Under the pieces are notes generated by a model, which saw only the letters and a list, made by a program, of their open reading frames with translations, had not been told where the DNA came from and did not search any database. This document shows, in pieces, positions 1 to 9,809 of a stretch of 64,000 nt of DNA. The translations under genes were made by a program, and so were the position numbers. Positions within the stretch are counted from its first letter, which is position 1. Each line of letters starts with the position of its first letter. The DNA is from Carboxylicivirga agarovorans. GTDB lineage: Bacteria > Bacteroidota > Bacteroidia > Bacteroidales > Marinilabiliaceae. Where the stretch lies: positions 114,572 to 178,571 of the forward strand of contig NZ_JBNGPA010000010.1 of the NCBI RefSeq assembly GCF_050589845.1, in the 5' to 3' direction.

Positions 1-350
1 GATGCTGTTCGCCGGCGTTTTCTTGTAAACATCACCTCATATGACAAGGAGGTCTGAAAACCCATTTCGGAATAAAAACCATTTCTATCATTATAAAAAT
101 AAGTTCCCATTCCCAGACCTTTCGTTAAGGGTCCCTGGTAACTGAGCACTTGGGTTGTTGGGGCATCGTCCATGCCGAACCATTGTTTCTGATAATAGGC
201 ACTAAACTCGTAACAGCCTTTATAAAAGCCAGTTCCAGCCGGGTTCATCAGATACAGGTCATACATGTACTGATTGGTTATATAATATTTCTGTGCTTTG
301 GTTACTGAAACAGCAGCCACCAAAAACAACATTAGTATCAACTTCTTCAT
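1..350 (-). CDS. PorP/SprF family type IX secretion membrane protein (3' part missing)
   Basis: The reading frame starts at the ATG complementary to 348-350 and stays open to the window edge, so only the first 116 residues are present. They show a signal peptide (MKKLILMLFLVAAVSVTKAQ), then YITNQYMYDLYLMNPAGTG, the N-terminal pattern of the PorP/SprF family, and further on short strand-like segments (GLGMGTYFYND). PorP/SprF proteins are outer-membrane components of, or partners in, type IX secretion and gliding. The gene starts 8 bases after the stop of the upstream CHU_C-domain gene, with a GATAGGTGATAAG leader. The pair is therefore almost certainly co-transcribed, which is the usual arrangement for a type-B sorting-domain cargo and its dedicated PorP-like protein. 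Family assignment is from recognisable sequence; the role is known for the family. Confidence 0.85.
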   Translation of the reverse strand, partial: MKKLILMLFLVAAVSVTKAQKYYITNQYMYDLYLMNPAGTGFYKGCYEFSAYYQKQWFGMDDAPTTQVLSYQGPLTKGLGMGTYFYNDRNGFYSEMGFQTSLSYEVMFTRKRRRTA

Positions 351-358
351 CTTATCAC

Positions 359-3300
359 CTATCTCTTAAGTGTAATGTGTCCTTTTACGTACTTTTTGAG
401 AGGTAACACTTCAATCACGTACCAGTATGCATCTGAAGGCACAGGCTTACCAATATACTCTCCGTTCCAACCTGGCTCTGAAGCCATATATTCTATCAAT
501 AGCTTTCCAAAGCGGTCATATATTTTAATGATAGAATCAGGGAACTTATCCATCCCATCAATTTCCCATCTGTCGTTGAATCCATCTCCGTTTGGTGTGA
601 AGAAATTCGGAATATCTATATCAACTATTGAGTTTATAGTAACTGTGTCACTTGCCATGCATGTATTAACATCGCGAACCTGCACTATATACGTGCCATT
701 TTCCAGCTCTTTAAACAAACTTTCTTCTTGCCATTCTTCATCATTGAGCGCATATTCATATGGTTCAGTTCCACCTTCGGCCAGAATGCCAATTTGCCCA
801 TATACTAAAGTGTCAAGCTGTGCAATAAGCGGCGTTTCATTAAACACAATTGTTGTTGTATCGTGTAGCCAGAAACAGCCATCAAGGACACTCACCCAAT
901 AGTCACCGGGCTCTTTTGCTGTATATGTAGGTAATTGAGTTCCATCAAACCAACGATATTCGATAAAATCATAGCCTGCCTCAAGCAATAATGAATCACC
1001 GTTACAGATAGCCGTATCAGGACATAGCTCATAGTCAGGTTCAGGTAATGCATGTATCATTCGTGTATCAAAGCCATAGCAACCATTTATATCTGTTACG
1101 GTAACCACATTAACTGTGTCTGATAAATTGGCATATGTCGATGGTCCACTAGCACCGTTATGCCATTCATATGATTCAAAACCAGGTGTAGCTTCCAAAA
1201 GAATCACATCTATTGGACAAATTGAAGTGTCAGCACCAATGCTGACATCTGGAATCGGATACCAGTTAACCTGGGCTGTTGCCTCACCAACACAACCTTT
1301 GTCCGTTTCCGCCGATAAGGTATAAGTACCCTTTGTAACGTTGATGGATGGTGTTGTTGCTCCATTTGACCATTTAAAATTAGTTAAACCGGCAGGAGCG
1401 TGTAAGGTTCCCTGATCACCTGAACACACAGTTGTATCGGCAACAAGCATATTTGGCAAAGGATTAGCTGTGATCAAAACATTATCTTCTGCTGTACATC
1501 CCGAAGCGTTTGTCACTTCACATCTATAATTACCACTTGCGGTAACTGCCAAAGATGATTCGTTAAGACTATCATCTCCATTCCAGCGATATGCGACATG
1601 CGAAGCATTAGCAGTTAATGTAATCACATCACCTTCGCACATTTCACGATCAGCTCCCAGGTTTACCTCCGGCACTGGCAATGTGATAATTACAACTGTA
1701 TCTTCACTTTCGCAACCATTAGCATCTTCAATGAACAAACGATACGAGCCAGCCTCATTGGTATTCCAATCAGCATTTGCAATAAGGTGAACATCGCCAC
1801 CAGCGTTTACTTTATACCAGTCGTATGAATTGGCTGTTACTATCGGATTACTCAATGTAACCGTAGTGTTTTCGCAAGATTCAACCGGATCAGGCAGATT
1901 AATAGCTGTCGTTGTGTGTTCTCCCACAGTCACATTATCTGTAGCCGAACAGCCATGCTCGTCATAAGCAGTAACCGCATAGTTTCCGGCTCCGTCTATT
2001 TCAAGTTGTGCTGTTGTCCAATCGGCAAAATGACTTTGCCCGCTATTCCATACCAAATAGTCAAAAGCTCCATCTCCTGCTGTAAAATTATTTACTGAAA
2101 TGATCTCTGTTGCTTCGGGACAAATATTAGCTGGTGCTGCAAGGCTAATTGAAGGGTTCAAACGTCCAGCCACAGTAATCTCACTTGTTTTTGTACAACC
2201 TCCTATTGTTGCTTCAACCATATATATTCCCGGTGTGGAAACCGTTATTTCGTTCCCACTTAAGGCATTATCCAATACACCGTTAAAATACCACACATAT
2301 CCATCTGTATAACCTTCGGCAACCGCAATATCCAACACCTCACCATCACAAAGGTCAGCTTCCAGATCCTGTAATTCGGGAGCATCCACAAACGACACTT
2401 CCACATCGTCGGCCACTGCACAACCATCATTATCAATAGCAGTCACAAAATATCGTCCGCTATTAGCGGGCGTTGCCGGGCTTATCTCGTATTGATATTC
2501 GGGTGTAGGTGTAGGCAGAGGATTGATGGCTCCCACTCCATCTTGCTGGAAGCTCCATTCATAGTCAGAAAAATCACTTCCCTGATTAATGGTTAATGTA
2601 ACGCCCGCACATTCTTCCCTGTCAGGCCCCAGATCAAAAGGTTTCGGCGCCAGGAAATCAAAATTAAACTCATCGCGCGTTGTACAACCGTTGGCATCAG
2701 TTATTTCCAACCAGTAATCACCAACTACATCAACAGATAATTCAGCACCCGTAGATGCATCAGACCATAAATAGGAATAAGCTGCGCCTGTCAACGGGGC
2801 TGGTATGGTCGTCGTTGCAGCCACACAACCAAGTTGATCAGCAATGTCAAACACAGGTAACGCATTCACTGTCACAGCGAAATCCTGTGATACAGGACAG
2901 CCTTCTGCAGCCCATACAGTAAGCGTATAAGTACCGGAGCTTTGAGGCTCAATAAAGCTTTGGGTTGGATCGGCATTTAAGACACTTCCATTATATGACC
3001 ATTCAAATCGTTCAATTCCTGTATCATCAGCCACTATACGCTCTCCCACACATACTTCTGTTCTGTCCAGTGTAATAACCGGCAGAGCATGAGTGGTTAA
3101 TTGTTTACTATCGGTATTTGAGCAGTTAAGGTCACCTGTTACTGTCAGCCAAACATCCCGGGTTTCACCCTCTGATAGTGTCACTGAAGTGGAGTTTCCG
3201 CTCGTACCATCAAACCATTCATACGTGCCCAGGCCGGCAGGCACTTCAAAGTTGATGGTTTCATCGGGACAAACAATCGTGTCAGCACCTAAATCAAATT

Positions 3301-4882
3301 CCGGTAATAAAAACTCGACATAAATACTATCTGTTTGCATGCAGCCACCAAAGTTCACTTCGGCCTGAACCCAGTAGGTTCCCGACTGCGAGACAGCAAA
3401 AGTAGGGTCAGTTGATTGAACCACACTGCCGGTGTGTTCTGAAAACCAGTTATAGGACTTCATCGGTTCGGCAGTACGCAATACTATTTGATTGCCCTGA
3501 CACTCTTGTGTAGGTCCCTCCAGACGAAGCTGTCCATAGGAAGAAAAGTAACCATAACTTGTACTCCCCTGATTTTCATCCAGGATACTTAAATGAAACA
3601 AACCATTTGTATTTTCAATGGAATGGGGCGCACCAGTTGTAATATTCAATTGGATAACACCACTATACCATGTTTCATCAGCCGGTCCTGTATCAGTACC
3701 AACAACCTTTTCCCAGCTAATAGCATCCAGGTCGTTACGCACATTACCATTCTGATCTCTGAAGATAAATGAATTAAGATTCTTTTCCTGCGTTAATATC
3801 TGCACCCAGAACTCAAGTGTAAAAGTGCGGACAAAACTGACGTACTTGGAGCCGGTACAGCTTGAACTAGGCAATATGGCACTCCCCATTTCATTCCCAG
3901 TCCTGTTCCATAAACTGGCCAGCTGATAAGCATAAACGGGCTTATCGGCATCAATGTAAAGCGCATTTCCTTCTATATCCAATTCCAACTGTTCGCCCCT
4001 TGACAATCGACGAACAAGTTGTCTGGAATTGTATATCACTTTCACATAGGTGTCATCCTGGGTTGCCAGAACATATACCTTATTGATCGTACGGGTATCA
4101 GGGTTTGTATTAACAGCGATGTATTCAGTTCCGATAACAGAAGTTGGTATCAACTGATCTCCGATAAGGTCGTAAGGTCCATATCCGGAACCTTGCCAGA
4201 TACTATCATCACTGATTGTTATTGCTATATCTTTATCAGAAGTAATATATGTTCCGGCAAGAGAAGAGCCGGGTGAAGCATCATTTTGGTTTTCGATACA
4301 ATAACTCTGCCCTCTGTTTAAAACGATTGTAAACGGTACATTGGCAGCATGACCAACAACTGCAACAGTTGGTACAATGGTAATACTTGTATTATCTTCG
4401 GTGGCAACAATGTCCACTTTTTCATCAGCAATCTGGCGATGTGGCTTATTACGATAGGTATTTTGAGAAGGCACAAAGAACTCTGTTCCAAGTCCGTTGT
4501 GTCCTTTCAGGGTAAATTTATCAGGGTTTACACCATTGGCTACTTCATAATAAACAGTAATATCTTCATCAGAGGTAATTAATATACCTTTATTATTAAC
4601 ATTGTCTGATGGGTGATTTTCAACCACATCCTTATCCAGATCAATGCGCTCCTGGGTATTGGCATTAATCCTGATATTTTGAATTATTCGCCCTCCATCA
4701 GCAGGCATGCTAACAGTAACGTTTGCGTCATTATCAAGTGCAGTTATCCTGAATACAATAGGTTCATCACCGTGGTCAACAGTAACATCAGGTGCAACAA
4801 ACCAAAACTCTCTACCTACCTGAGCATTAGCCGTTAGTGACAATATAAACAAACAAAAAAATACAAATAAGCTCTTTCGCAT
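359..4882 (-). CDS. Giant surface protein: IgGFc-binding-like N-terminus, Ig/PKD-like repeats, CHU_C type-B sorting domain
   Basis: This 1507-residue protein begins with a signal peptide (MRKSLFVFFCLFILSLTANAQ). Residues about 23-460 resemble the IgGFc-binding N-terminal domain (VGREFWFVAP, EFFVPSQNTY). Residues about 460-1360 hold roughly ten modules of 80-90 residues, each with a paired-cysteine Ig/PKD-like pattern such as DTIVCPDE...YEWFDG. A SprB-like repeat follows (GGTEPYEYALND). The last 85 residues are a gliding-motility-associated C-terminal domain (IPNFFTPNGDGFNDRWEI, IKIYDRFGKLL, KGHITLKR). In this family the CHU_C domain sends the protein through the type IX system to the surface. 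The downstream PorP/SprF gene supports this. The ligand is unknown; adhesion or matrix binding is inference. Confidence 0.88.
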   Translation of the reverse strand: MRKSLFVFFCLFILSLTANAQVGREFWFVAPDVTVDHGDEPIVFRITALDNDANVTVSMPADGGRIIQNIRINANTQERIDLDKDVVENHPSDNVNNKGILITSDEDITVYYEVANGVNPDKFTLKGHNGLGTEFFVPSQNTYRNKPHRQIADEKVDIVATEDNTSITIVPTVAVVGHAANVPFTIVLNRGQSYCIENQNDASPGSSLAGTYITSDKDIAITISDDSIWQGSGYGPYDLIGDQLIPTSVIGTEYIAVNTNPDTRTINKVYVLATQDDTYVKVIYNSRQLVRRLSRGEQLELDIEGNALYIDADKPVYAYQLASLWNRTGNEMGSAILPSSSCTGSKYVSFVRTFTLEFWVQILTQEKNLNSFIFRDQNGNVRNDLDAISWEKVVGTDTGPADETWYSGVIQLNITTGAPHSIENTNGLFHLSILDENQGSTSYGYFSSYGQLRLEGPTQECQGNQIVLRTAEPMKSYNWFSEHTGSVVQSTDPTFAVSQSGTYWVQAEVNFGGCMQTDSIYVEFLLPEFDLGADTIVCPDETINFEVPAGLGTYEWFDGTSGNSTSVTLSEGETRDVWLTVTGDLNCSNTDSKQLTTHALPVITLDRTEVCVGERIVADDTGIERFEWSYNGSVLNADPTQSFIEPQSSGTYTLTVWAAEGCPVSQDFAVTVNALPVFDIADQLGCVAATTTIPAPLTGAAYSYLWSDASTGAELSVDVVGDYWLEITDANGCTTRDEFNFDFLAPKPFDLGPDREECAGVTLTINQGSDFSDYEWSFQQDGVGAINPLPTPTPEYQYEISPATPANSGRYFVTAIDNDGCAVADDVEVSFVDAPELQDLEADLCDGEVLDIAVAEGYTDGYVWYFNGVLDNALSGNEITVSTPGIYMVEATIGGCTKTSEITVAGRLNPSISLAAPANICPEATEIISVNNFTAGDGAFDYLVWNSGQSHFADWTTAQLEIDGAGNYAVTAYDEHGCSATDNVTVGEHTTTAINLPDPVESCENTTVTLSNPIVTANSYDWYKVNAGGDVHLIANADWNTNEAGSYRLFIEDANGCESEDTVVIITLPVPEVNLGADREMCEGDVITLTANASHVAYRWNGDDSLNESSLAVTASGNYRCEVTNASGCTAEDNVLITANPLPNMLVADTTVCSGDQGTLHAPAGLTNFKWSNGATTPSINVTKGTYTLSAETDKGCVGEATAQVNWYPIPDVSIGADTSICPIDVILLEATPGFESYEWHNGASGPSTYANLSDTVNVVTVTDINGCYGFDTRMIHALPEPDYELCPDTAICNGDSLLLEAGYDFIEYRWFDGTQLPTYTAKEPGDYWVSVLDGCFWLHDTTTIVFNETPLIAQLDTLVYGQIGILAEGGTEPYEYALNDEEWQEESLFKELENGTYIVQVRDVNTCMASDTVTINSIVDIDIPNFFTPNGDGFNDRWEIDGMDKFPDSIIKIYDRFGKLLIEYMASEPGWNGEYIGKPVPSDAYWYVIEVLPLKKYVKGHITLKR

Positions 4883-5553
4883 TGCATTAAAATTAGGTCA
4901 TACAAATACTACAACACATTCATTATGAACATGAAAAAACATCTCTCAAGTAAAATATTTACTTGACCCAACACACCTTTTCAACCTAGCTTACTCGTAA
5001 TATAGCTCTGATCAGAGCTAAAAGTCATTTCCGTCCAACCCTTTACTTTAAGCTTTCTATTTAATACTGCAATTTTAGTTATAAGGTTGCAAAAACCGTT
5101 ACATATTTAACTAAATTATTTTTCAACAAGTGAAGTGGTGAATTTTCATTTAGCTATAGCGTTTATTCACACCGAATTGTTTAAAATGAATTAAAATTAG
5201 CATAGTCTTTTTCGTATCACTTATAAATACCCTATTTTAGTCCTGTTAAGAAAAGGAAATGTATATAACTGCTACACATTTTAATACCTTAAATAAATCC
5301 GGCAAAGGACTCTACGAATGCTGGATTAATTGATTTATTCCAATCAATCATTACACTTTTTGATCAACATTAGCTGACTACTGATAAATAAGCAACGAAC
5401 ACGAAGTTTATTTTCCACCAGCTATTACTCGATACAACTTATACAAATCTGTTCGTAATTGTACTTCTATCTGTCATTGACTGATCAATTACTTCATTAG
5501 TTTGTGCAATTGAATACATTAAAAACAAACTCGATCAACTAATTACATACACA
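4883..5553. other. 671-base divergent intergenic region without a gene
   Basis: AT-rich spacer between the minus-strand surface-protein gene and the plus-strand peptidase gene. It should hold both promoters, but I found no exact TAnnTTTG element on either strand, no stable terminator hairpin and no convincing short ORF. Confidence 0.5.
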
Positions 5554-6828
5554 ATGAAAAAAGCATTTTTAGCGATTGCAATGATATTCATGTTTTTAGC
5601 GTCATGCCAAACAAGAATATCATCGCCAGGAGAGCTATTCAAACTTTCCGACTCGAACACTTATGAGGAAATTTCAACTGACACAATGCACTTTGAGCAA
5701 TCGTGGCTAATTTTCTTTACGCAACCTCTTGATCACAATGCACCTGAAAAGGGCAGTTTTCAGCAGCGCATATGGTTATCACACAAAAGCACTGATGCCC
5801 CTATGATTTGTGTTACTGAAGGTTATTCAGCAAAACGAAACTACACAACAGAATTAGCCTCATTAACAAATTCAAACCAACTTATTATTGAACACCGCTA
5901 CTTTGCAGAATCATGTCCAGACAGCATTGACTGGCAATATTTAACAGTTGAGCAGGCTGCCGCAGATCATCATCGCATTATCCAGTTTTTCAAGCAACTT
6001 TACAGAGGCAAATGGGCTACTACGGGTATCAGTAAGGGAGGACAAACGGCTATTTTCCACAGGGCCTTGTACCCTAATGATGTGAACCTGAGCGTACCCT
6101 ATGTCGCACCTGTTAACCTGATGCGAGAGGACCAACGTTTATTTACATTCTTCGAGGAAGTTGGGACACAAGAAGAGCGTGACAGGATACTTAACTTTCA
6201 AAAAGCAGTATTTGACAACAGAGATGAGATTATGCCGCTTTTTAAGAGCTACGCCGAACAAAAAGGGTATACTTTCAGAATGGGATATGATAAAGCCTTT
6301 GAACTGGTAGTACTTGAATACCCTTTCTCATTCTGGCAATGGGGCAGCCAGGTTGCGGATATACCAGAGCCCGATGCTTCGGTAAACGAATTGTTCAAGC
6401 ACCTTAGAACAGGCAGTGATATAGGCTATGTATCTGACCAGAGTTGGAATGATATCAAACCATTTTTCTACCAGGCTTATAAGGAGCTGGGTTATTACGC
6501 CTATGTTCCCGGTGAGCTTTCACCATATATTAAGGGATTTGATAAAGACACCATTAGTAGTAGCATGTTTGCTCCGGGTGGAGATACCTTAAGATTTGTT
6601 CCGACCATGCAAACCGTCATGGAGAATCTTGAAAGGTCAAACCCTGCTATTATTGCTATAATCGGAGAAAATGATCCTTGGGGAGCAACCTCCATTGACA
6701 ATCAGAACCTGAGCAACACCATGAGAGCCGTTGCGCCCGGAGGCTCCCATCTAACCCGTATAAAAACACTTCCGCAACCTCTACAGGATGAAGTGATCAA
6801 GAAGATAAGACAAATATTAAAGGAATAA
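5554..6828 (+). CDS. Peptidase S37 (PS-10) family lipoprotein, tripeptidyl-aminopeptidase-like
   Basis: This 424-residue lipoprotein has the lipobox FLASC (Cys18). The mature part matches the S37/PS-10 alpha-beta hydrolase peptidase family: FFTQPLDHNAPEKGSFQQR near residue 55, EHRYF near 113, then the nucleophile elbow TTGISKGGQT (Ser160). GENDPWGAT supplies a candidate Asp374 and PGGSHLTR a candidate His399, giving an intact Ser-Asp-His triad. Family members release tripeptides or longer N-terminal peptides from oligopeptides outside the cytoplasm. The gene stands alone and is followed at once by a strong terminator. Exact specificity cannot be read from sequence. Confidence 0.85.
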   Translation: MKKAFLAIAMIFMFLASCQTRISSPGELFKLSDSNTYEEISTDTMHFEQSWLIFFTQPLDHNAPEKGSFQQRIWLSHKSTDAPMICVTEGYSAKRNYTTELASLTNSNQLIIEHRYFAESCPDSIDWQYLTVEQAAADHHRIIQFFKQLYRGKWATTGISKGGQTAIFHRALYPNDVNLSVPYVAPVNLMREDQRLFTFFEEVGTQEERDRILNFQKAVFDNRDEIMPLFKSYAEQKGYTFRMGYDKAFELVVLEYPFSFWQWGSQVADIPEPDASVNELFKHLRTGSDIGYVSDQSWNDIKPFFYQAYKELGYYAYVPGELSPYIKGFDKDTISSSMFAPGGDTLRFVPTMQTVMENLERSNPAIIAIIGENDPWGATSIDNQNLSNTMRAVAPGGSHLTRIKTLPQPLQDEVIKKIRQILKE

Positions 6829-6834
6829 AACAAT

Positions 6835-6863
6835 AAAAGGCTTCCAGAACGGAAGCCTTTTTA
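6835..6863 (+). terminator. Rho-independent terminator after the S37 peptidase gene
   Basis: An 11-bp perfect stem (AAAAGGCTTCC / GGAAGCCTTTT) with loop AGAAC runs into a T tract, 6 bases after the stop codon. Confidence 0.9.
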
Positions 6864-6909
6864 TTACTACGTGGTTTCTAAAATTTGGGTTAGGTAGTAA
6901 TGGATATCT

Positions 6910-7278
6910 TTATTTATTTGTTGATACTAAATACTTCGTTAATAAATCAACTGTAGACTTACTGTTACCAACAAAAATTTTATCATCAATTATAAAAACC
7001 GGTCTCTTTAAAAAAGTATATTCTTCACTTAAAAGTTGCCTGTAATTCTCTTCGCTAAGATTCTTATCTTTCAACTTTTGTTGTCTGTACTTTTGCGATT
7101 GCTTATTAAAAATAAGCTCATAACCGCCGGTCAAACTTGCTAAAGAATCAACTTCTTTCAAACTCAGAGGCTCTGACTTGACATCTCTGACTTCAAAATC
7201 TCCAAAAAGCTTTACCTGCTTATAAATACGCTTACAGGTATTACAACTATTTAATAAATAAACTTTTCCTCTCGGCAC
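6910..7278 (-). CDS. ArsC/Spx-family thioredoxin-fold protein
   Basis: This 122-residue protein has the ArsC/Spx/YffB layout: an N-terminal LLNSCNTCKRI motif with two cysteines spaced CxxC, and later FLKRPVFIIDDKIFVGN, the RP-containing cis-proline region of the family. The CxxC spacing is like Spx rather than the single catalytic cysteine of classical arsenate reductases, so it is more likely a thiol/redox or regulatory protein. The start is taken as GTG (complement of 7276-7278), because there is no ATG before the in-frame stop TAA upstream and the CxxC lies only 12 residues in. It is convergent with the S37 peptidase gene. No arsenic genes are nearby. Confidence 0.75.
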   Translation of the reverse strand: MPRGKVYLLNSCNTCKRIYKQVKLFGDFEVRDVKSEPLSLKEVDSLASLTGGYELIFNKQSQKYRQQKLKDKNLSEENYRQLLSEEYTFLKRPVFIIDDKIFVGNSKSTVDLLTKYLVSTNK

Positions 7279-7416
7279 AACTTCTTGGGTTTTCGGTTAA
7301 ATCAGTATCAAAGATAACAAAGCACCTTAAAAGAGAGCCTTAATGTTCTAAGTATTAATTTACAATTTGGTAAACAACCTGTTTTTATAGATAAACGCCT
7401 GTTTTTTGTACACTAC

Positions 7417-7447
7417 ACAAAAAAGCCTTCCTAATTAGAGAAGGCTT
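7417..7447 (-). terminator. Rho-independent terminator of the small barrel-protein gene
   Basis: On the minus strand an 8-bp stem AAGCCTTC / GAAGGCTT (7440-7447 and 7423-7430) is followed by a TTTTTT run, 25 bases after the stop of the 7472-7927 gene. Confidence 0.85.
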
Positions 7448-7471
7448 ATAAGGTACATATCTTTTTAGTAA

Positions 7472-7927
7472 TCAGGTACCAGAACCACTACCGAATACCC
7501 AACGTATATTTAATCCAAATGAGTCAACTCCCAGGTTAGTGTCGTCAATGATCCAGAACGTCGGTCTCCAATCCATTCCGAGAACCAGAGGCACTTCATT
7601 AAATCGATACTCCAATCCGATCTCGCCGGATGCCCCTAACCAGAATTCATCACCAATTAAAGTCGATGGTCCAACACCAACATACCAGTTAAACGCTTCT
7701 TCTCCCAAAGGACGATAAAGAAAATCCCATAAAACATCCAGCCCCATGTAACCGTCCCAAAAAGCGACATTACCATGCACGCGACTAAATTGTCCAAGCG
7801 AAAAAACTCCGTCAACAGCTGCACCGCCATTTCCGTTTGAACCTCCAAAGCGCACCCCAACTTCCTGGGCATTGCTATTAAAAGTGATGCTTGCCAAAAG
7901 GGCAAAAACAAATAGTAATCTTCTCAT
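7472..7927 (-). CDS. Small exported protein with outer-membrane beta-barrel character, unknown function
   Basis: This 151-residue protein has a clear signal peptide (MRRLLFVFALLASITFNSNAQ). The mature part is rich in Gly, aromatic residues and alternating hydrophobic strands (EFWLGASGEIGLEYRF, NLGVDSFGLNIRWVFG), as expected for a small eight-stranded-type outer-membrane barrel. The C-terminus continues a few residues past the last aromatic strand (GSGSGT). I do not recognise a named family. It has its own terminator and appears monocistronic. An unrelated periplasmic beta protein is the alternative. Confidence 0.65.
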   Translation of the reverse strand: MRRLLFVFALLASITFNSNAQEVGVRFGGSNGNGGAAVDGVFSLGQFSRVHGNVAFWDGYMGLDVLWDFLYRPLGEEAFNWYVGVGPSTLIGDEFWLGASGEIGLEYRFNEVPLVLGMDWRPTFWIIDDTNLGVDSFGLNIRWVFGSGSGT

Positions 7928-8068
7928 AATTTAAATGCTTGTAGTTATTAATACATTTTAAGACCCCAACACAATGTATCCAACTTATAACTATAGTTAT
8001 TATTCAATTATTTTACTTAGTTCTGTACCTGTAATGCCTCGCTACTTAATATAGTAGGTGTCTATCGA

Positions 8069-9040
8069 TCAATTATCTGAGAATATAAGCTTAAAGTCAT
8101 TTTTCATACTAATTTCAATCCAGTCTTTGTCAGCACATAACTGCTTCATCTCTTCATCATTATACTTATACTCCCGTTCTTCATCATCATGGTTAACAAT
8201 CATTTGCAAGCTCACTTTGGCGTTTTTTGAATATTGTAACATGTGGTAGTCGCCTTTAGAATTGCCAATAGCCACTACAGGAACTTTCCCTATCTTATTC
8301 AGAATATTGACCGGCTTACCGGCTTCATCATTGATGGGTTGAACAAACTCATGCTGACGGGTTAATGTTGAAGCTCCCACATTCTCTTTGAAAGCTGTTA
8401 AAACTGTAGAACCAATAACATTGGTAACAGGTATACCAACCACTTCGGCACAAAAGCCGCGTGTAAACTGAGGATCTGAACCTGAAACAATATAAACGCT
8501 GTAAGCATTGTCTTTAAGCAAATCGATCATTTCCAGAACTGGCTGGTAAACCAGGTATTTGTATGACTTTCCATAACGTTCATCTTTTACCGTTTCGAAA
8601 TATGTATTGACTGCTTCCTGGTATTCTTCGTTTGTAAAGCCATCGGTTGCGTAGAGCAAAACACTATATAAGCCATCGGGAGCAAAATAACCTACCTCTT
8701 TAAAGTATGACCAATCTTCTTCGGCTATGGCTTTAAAAGGCTGCTTTTCTTTTAGTTCAGGTTTTTCAGCCATTCGCATATGCATTTGACGCACAGCAAA
8801 ATCAAACAGAACATAGTTGGGCTTTTCCAGCAAAATGGTTCCATCCATGTCAAAAACGGCAATTCTATCTTCAGGCGCTATAAAATCAGCACTTGTTTCA
8901 TTGGTAGTTTTTTCAATAAATTCGATAATTGCACTGCGTGCCTTACCATCGTTCCATGAAGGTAAAATCTCTTTTTGCTCCTTAACCGGAACATTACAGG
9001 CTGATAATACAAGTATTAGTAACAGGCAAAAGTTCTTCAT
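8069..9040 (-). CDS. HAD-superfamily hydrolase, exported lipoprotein
   Basis: This 323-residue lipoprotein (lipobox LVLSAC, Cys15) has HAD motif I FDMDGT with nucleophile Asp64 and acid Asp66, motif II IVSGSDPQF and motif III/IV region AIGNSKGDYHML. The helical cap between motifs I and II and the phosphoserine-phosphatase-like pattern suggest a small-molecule phosphatase working in the periplasm. An exported HAD enzyme is less usual than a cytoplasmic one but is common among Bacteroidota lipoproteins. Flanking genes give no hint of the substrate. Confidence 0.82.
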   Translation of the reverse strand: MKNFCLLLILVLSACNVPVKEQKEILPSWNDGKARSAIIEFIEKTTNETSADFIAPEDRIAVFDMDGTILLEKPNYVLFDFAVRQMHMRMAEKPELKEKQPFKAIAEEDWSYFKEVGYFAPDGLYSVLLYATDGFTNEEYQEAVNTYFETVKDERYGKSYKYLVYQPVLEMIDLLKDNAYSVYIVSGSDPQFTRGFCAEVVGIPVTNVIGSTVLTAFKENVGASTLTRQHEFVQPINDEAGKPVNILNKIGKVPVVAIGNSKGDYHMLQYSKNAKVSLQMIVNHDDEEREYKYNDEEMKQLCADKDWIEISMKNDFKLIFSDN

Positions 9041-9171
9041 GCATCTATTTTTTTTAAATAAACAGTTTTCAAGTTAAATAGTTAAGTCTTTAAATTCAAG
9101 TAAACCTGAAAAGGAAAGATATTCCCATAATATTGACAGCGTATTATTATAAAGGAAGATAGAAAGCAGTA

Positions 9172-9203
9172 TTTTTAACGTGACAAATAAATACTTACAT
9201 TTG
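9172..9203 (+). promoter_or_regulatory. Bacteroidota-type promoter for the 92-aa gene
   Basis: TACATTTG at 9196-9203 fits the -7 consensus TAnnTTTG exactly. A T-rich stretch at 9172-9177 lies 18 bases upstream, where the -33 element belongs. The predicted start is about 25 bases before the ATG at 9236. Confidence 0.65.
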
Positions 9204-9235
9204 CATTTGTATTTAATACATTAAAACATACTATT

Positions 9236-9514
9236 ATGGCTAGTGTCAGAGAATTAAAAAAAGACATCAACTTCCTTGCTTCGGAATTAATTACCGAAGC
9301 TTATATCAAGCAATTAGTAAAAGATGATGTTGATAATGATAAAATTGCTGAAGTAATGGTTAAGGCTATTGAATTCAGAAATGAATTAATTGCCCGTGCC
9401 AACCATCCTGATGCAAAGGACAACCCGAAGATGGTCAAGAAATTCTATCAAACACTTAGAAAGGATATGATGGAAAAATTCTTATCAATTTCTAAAGACA
9501 CAAACGAGCTTTAA
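9236..9514 (+). CDS. Conserved helical protein of 92 residues, unknown function
   Basis: This small, charged, entirely helical-looking cytoplasmic protein (MASVRELKKDINFLASELI start) has no signal peptide and no cysteines. I recall similar short proteins in other Bacteroidota but know no function for them. It has its own consensus promoter and its own strong terminator, so it is a genuine independently expressed gene and not a spurious frame. It lies between a divergent HAD lipoprotein gene and the porin gene. Confidence 0.75.
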   Translation: MASVRELKKDINFLASELITEAYIKQLVKDDVDNDKIAEVMVKAIEFRNELIARANHPDAKDNPKMVKKFYQTLRKDMMEKFLSISKDTNEL

Positions 9515-9536
9515 AGAGCCGTACTGATAAAACATT

Positions 9537-9570
9537 AAAACTTCCATCATTAAATGATGGAAGTTTTTTT
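9537..9570 (+). terminator. Rho-independent terminator after the 92-aa gene
   Basis: A perfect stem (AAAACTTCCATCAT / ATGATGGAAGTTTT) closes on a 3-base loop and ends in a run of T, 23 bases after the stop. Confidence 0.92.
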
Positions 9571-9705
9571 ATCCCCACATGTTGGTACGCTACTCCAGGC
9601 AAAAACTGACACCTGTCACAATCAGATACACATAACACTGTATTACTGCCACTTAAATATACGGCAGAAATATTCGACTCAACTCTTTTTCCCTACTTTT
9701 GGGGA

Positions 9706-9736
9706 TTTCAGCAGCATATCCATTCCCGTAATTTTG
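9706..9736 (+). promoter_or_regulatory. Predicted promoter of the porin/FMN-binding operon
   Basis: TAATTTTG (9729-9736) matches TAnnTTTG. A weaker TTTC at 9706-9709 lies 19 bases upstream. The predicted start falls about 65 bases before the porin ATG. This promoter position also supports choosing the ATG at 9810 over the upstream one at 9750. Confidence 0.6.
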
Positions 9737-9809
9737 TACCGTAATATTTATGAATAATCTCCCCTCACAAATTATGGGGACAAGTACAACAACGGGAAAC
9801 ATTAATAAA

